Assembly (NCBI RefSeq): GCF_905220365.1 | Contig: NC_061154.1 | Span: forward strand, 6,758,001 to 6,822,000 | Source: Vanessa cardui | Taxonomy: Eukaryota; Arthropoda; Insecta; Lepidoptera; Nymphalidae | Length of the DNA: 64,000 nt | Direction of reading: 5' to 3' | Part shown: positions 61,260 to 64,000 of the stretch, piece after piece | How positions within the stretch are numbered: the stretch's first letter is position 1 | Layout: each line of letters opens with the position of its first letter | Notes under the pieces: generated by a model | Seen by the model: the letters and a program-made list of their open reading frames with translations, nothing else | What the model was told of the DNA's origin: nothing | The model's database searches: none | Made by a program: the position numbers and the translations under genes

Positions 61260-63680
61260 AAGGACACTTTGACAAAATTATTCAAGTTAATATAATTAGT
61301 ATTTAAACGATATTACTCGTGTTTTTTTGTAACTAGAATAAGCTTTTAGTTGATTGCATATTTTAACTTACATATGAAACTTAAAAAGATATACCTACTC
61401 AGGTACATACATAGATTATTTTATAACCATTTAGCATTATGTATGTAAATATATATTTATATATTAATGCAACAAATGAATTTTCAAATTAGATTTTAAT
61501 CAATGTCTGTGAAATGCTTGTCGGAGTTTTCTCCGTTTATTTAAATAGCAAGGAAATGCAGTCTGGGAAAGTTCTCGCTGCAAAAGGCAAAACTGAGATG
61601 CGAAAGCCAATCATACTCCTACTACAAACATTGCAGGAAGACGTAGAGTGGACGCGTTGATCCTTATAAACTTATTCATACTAAAATATTTACCATATTT
61701 CAATTAGCTTATATTTAATTTGTTAGGTTGTGACGACGTAGTGGTTCATACATGTGAATGTAATCTAAGATTCATTTCAGGGCACCACCGAGTTATCATG
61801 TGAATAATTTGGGTTAAATAATATTTAAAAATAATTAAATTACGATTATTCTCGCACTCGGTTGTAAAGGTCTCGTCAGAGAGCCTGCATATATCAGATG
61901 AAATTCAGCCACACGTGTATTCACTAAATTGGAGTAGCTTTGTGGAATAATCTTCACACATTTGCCAATCAGCCAGCCAAACATTGGAACATTTAAAGTA
62001 ACATTTTAAATTATTTGGGGATGTCTAATTGTTACCTGGATTATTATGGTCCGTTAATCCTCTCCTCTAACGAGACAAAATAAATAATATATCTCTTTCC
62101 AAATATTGAGTCAAGCCGACGGAATATGTTACTCTCCAATATATTTAAACAAAGCTGGCTGTTGAATGTTGGAAACTAGTAAATAAAACAATGAATGTAT
62201 CGACTCATCGGCGCCGAATGAGTTATATATGGACCGATAGGACGTTATTGTATCGATCTGTCTAGGTATCAGCTGGGGCACTAACTAGTTTTTGTGAGAG
62301 TGCGAATAAAAATAGAAAATTACTTTACCATAGAATTAATATGAGCGCTGTATTAAATTAATTCAAATTTTCAGTCTTTATCGTTTTTGTGATATTTAAA
62401 AAGCGGGATGTTTTTTTTTAAATTTCAGAGTGATTTTCGATGTTATTTTTTTAAATTATTTCAACGAAATAAATTTCACTTTTCTTAGTATTGAAATTTA
62501 AAGTAACATTTATTGAATGGTATGGAATATATCATATCCTTTAACGGAATACTTGAGTGTCTCTGTTCAAGTGAGCGGATATCAAAAATTATTTTCGTTG
62601 CAGAGGAAGTTACAGTCTACTCGGCAATCTTACTATTGACACAATGAATCCGGTGTTATATCATAGGGGCATTTGCATTTAACTGTGAGACAATGAAAGC
62701 AGATGTCTTTAAAATAAATATTCATTCAACTAAACTGCCTTTACCTAATACATATAAAGATAATTAAGATTCTATATTAAAACAGTCATCTTAAGTCGTA
62801 AAATATATAAAAAAGGTTTTATATACAAAATTGTACTGAACTTGTAAACTAATCAAAGATTTTGTATTTGACACAGTTGGATTTGTTCACACACAATATG
62901 GTATGAATATAAACAGGCTTTTCACGTATGGTAGTGAGGTATGGTGATCGTAAATCAAACGGTCGCCGGTTCATTCCCAAAAAGGGTGGAGTACCGTTGT
63001 ACGAACGCAGTGAAATGCAAACGAATCATTTGTGTATTTAACAAGAGGCAGCGCAAAGATCTAAGGCTTCGGCACACAATAAGACAGACAACATTTATAA
63101 TTTATATTAACTATTAAAAAAAATATATTTATTTCAAACTACGTTACAAATACCTAGGTATATTTGTTCGTTTCAAAAATATATCTTAATCCAAATAAAA
63201 CAAAAACATTGAAATTTTTTATTTTAGAAACGTAGAAATGATTTTACTAGTAATTCTAAATACCTTTAATATTTACAAATACAAAATTAAAAAAATTAAA
63301 ACACAAAAACTAAATAACCATATATTCTTATATAAAGATAATCTAAATCCTTGTTGTCTACGTACCAATCTCTATCTCATTATTTTCATCAATATATTCG
63401 ATACGATGAATACATATAGTTTGTTGTTCGTTTTTTTCCTTTATGTGCTCATAGCTGTCTGTACTCAGGGCGACTTATATCAAGCTTTATAGAAAGCAAA
63501 CACGAGCTCGTAATGGGTATTCAATTCTGAGGCGAACGTCAATGTGACTGCTAGTTGAACACCACAAATATTGACTGACTTCTATGGAGCTATTCCGCAC
63601 TGAACAAACAAGAAAATCTACGTGAGACTCGATCGTAAAATATTTGAAAGTGGTACGCAACACAATAATTAAAATCTTTA
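61260..63680. other. AT-rich stretch, no confident gene
   Basis: A very diverged family B SINE trace (GCCACACGTGTATTCACTAA) is at about 61910. A 28-codon frame at 63406-63492 begins MNTYSLLFVFFLYVLIAVCT, which resembles a signal peptide, but stops soon after and has no splice donor. Confidence 0.4.
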
Positions 63681-63686
63681 TAAATA

Positions 63687-63880
63687 TTATCTATGTGAAA
63701 GTAACTCTTTGTTTCAATCTGTTTGTCGCTCTTTCTCGACCAAACCGCTGCACGCTGGACTGAATTTGATGAAATATGGTTTTAAGCAAATCCAAGAAAA
63801 GACATAAGTTACTTTAATATTTGACAACCAACACCCTAAAACAAGAGCGAAGCCGCGGGCGTTTTCTATTATAAAATAAT
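63687..63880 (+). repeat. Helitron-like repeat, family 3
   Basis: It contains TGTGAAAGTAACTCTTTGTT, CTCGACCAAACCGCTGCACG and an end AGAGCGAAGCCGCGGGCGTT, matching the block order of the copy at 38785. Confidence 0.55.
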
Positions 63881-64000
63881 GTGAACATAAAAAACGTCTA
63901 TAAAAAGTACCATTATATTGTAAATATTTGTACAATCTGGTCTCACGCTGTACTAGAAATCGTTGTAAAGGTTAACTAACCTAAGCCAACTCAATGGCTG

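Noticed and set aside
1..64000. CRISPR arrays, bacterial operons, ribosomal RNA genes
   Set aside because: No regularly spaced repeats, ribosome binding sites or rRNA-like sequence were seen; the intron-exon structure is plainly eukaryotic.

Overview
The window looks like a piece of a lepidopteran genome, most likely a butterfly. It is AT-rich, with long introns, GT-AG splice sites, and several families of dispersed repeats of a type I associate with Lepidoptera: tRNA-headed SINEs, non-autonomous Helitrons ending in CTAG, and non-LTR retrotransposon relics. That assignment rests on remembered repeat character and gene structure, not on a database search.

One gene can be reconstructed with confidence. 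It lies on the minus strand and is the MIG-10/RIAM/Lamellipodin (MRL) adaptor, called pico in Drosophila. Thirteen coding exons run from a first exon at 21,865-21,770 to a large last exon at 2,103-848. Every exon junction I checked keeps the reading frame. The reconstructed protein is 1,021 residues: an N-terminal talin-binding-like helix, a second similar acidic helix, a short coiled coil, a Ras-association domain, a PH domain, Ser-rich linkers, and a proline-rich tail with Ena/VASP-type LPPPP motifs and an SH3-type motif. A second, mutually exclusive first exon (11,213-11,055) gives a 1,042-residue form with a different N-terminus that lacks the first helix.

Back to back with that second first exon, on the plus strand, lies a short two-exon gene (11,712-11,775 joined to 12,659-12,786) that could encode an unrecognised 63-residue protein. 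It begins in a GC-rich island, has a strong acceptor, a phase match at the junction and an AATAAA signal just after the stop. The two starts are about 500 bases apart, so the region may be a divergent promoter inside the large gene.

From about 21.9 kb to the end I find no confident protein gene. The start codon of the 21.8 kb exon directly follows an AG, so a non-coding upstream exon is expected. A minus-strand TATA box and initiator at textbook spacing at 61.14-61.17 kb is the best candidate for its promoter. If so, 22-61 kb is one long 5' intron. It holds SINEs, Helitron-like elements, a 600-base foldback element with arms over 200 bases, LINE relics, a possible LisH-domain gene relic at 44.0 kb, a GC-rich island with a possible secreted small ORF at 50.5 kb, and several near-perfect hairpins.
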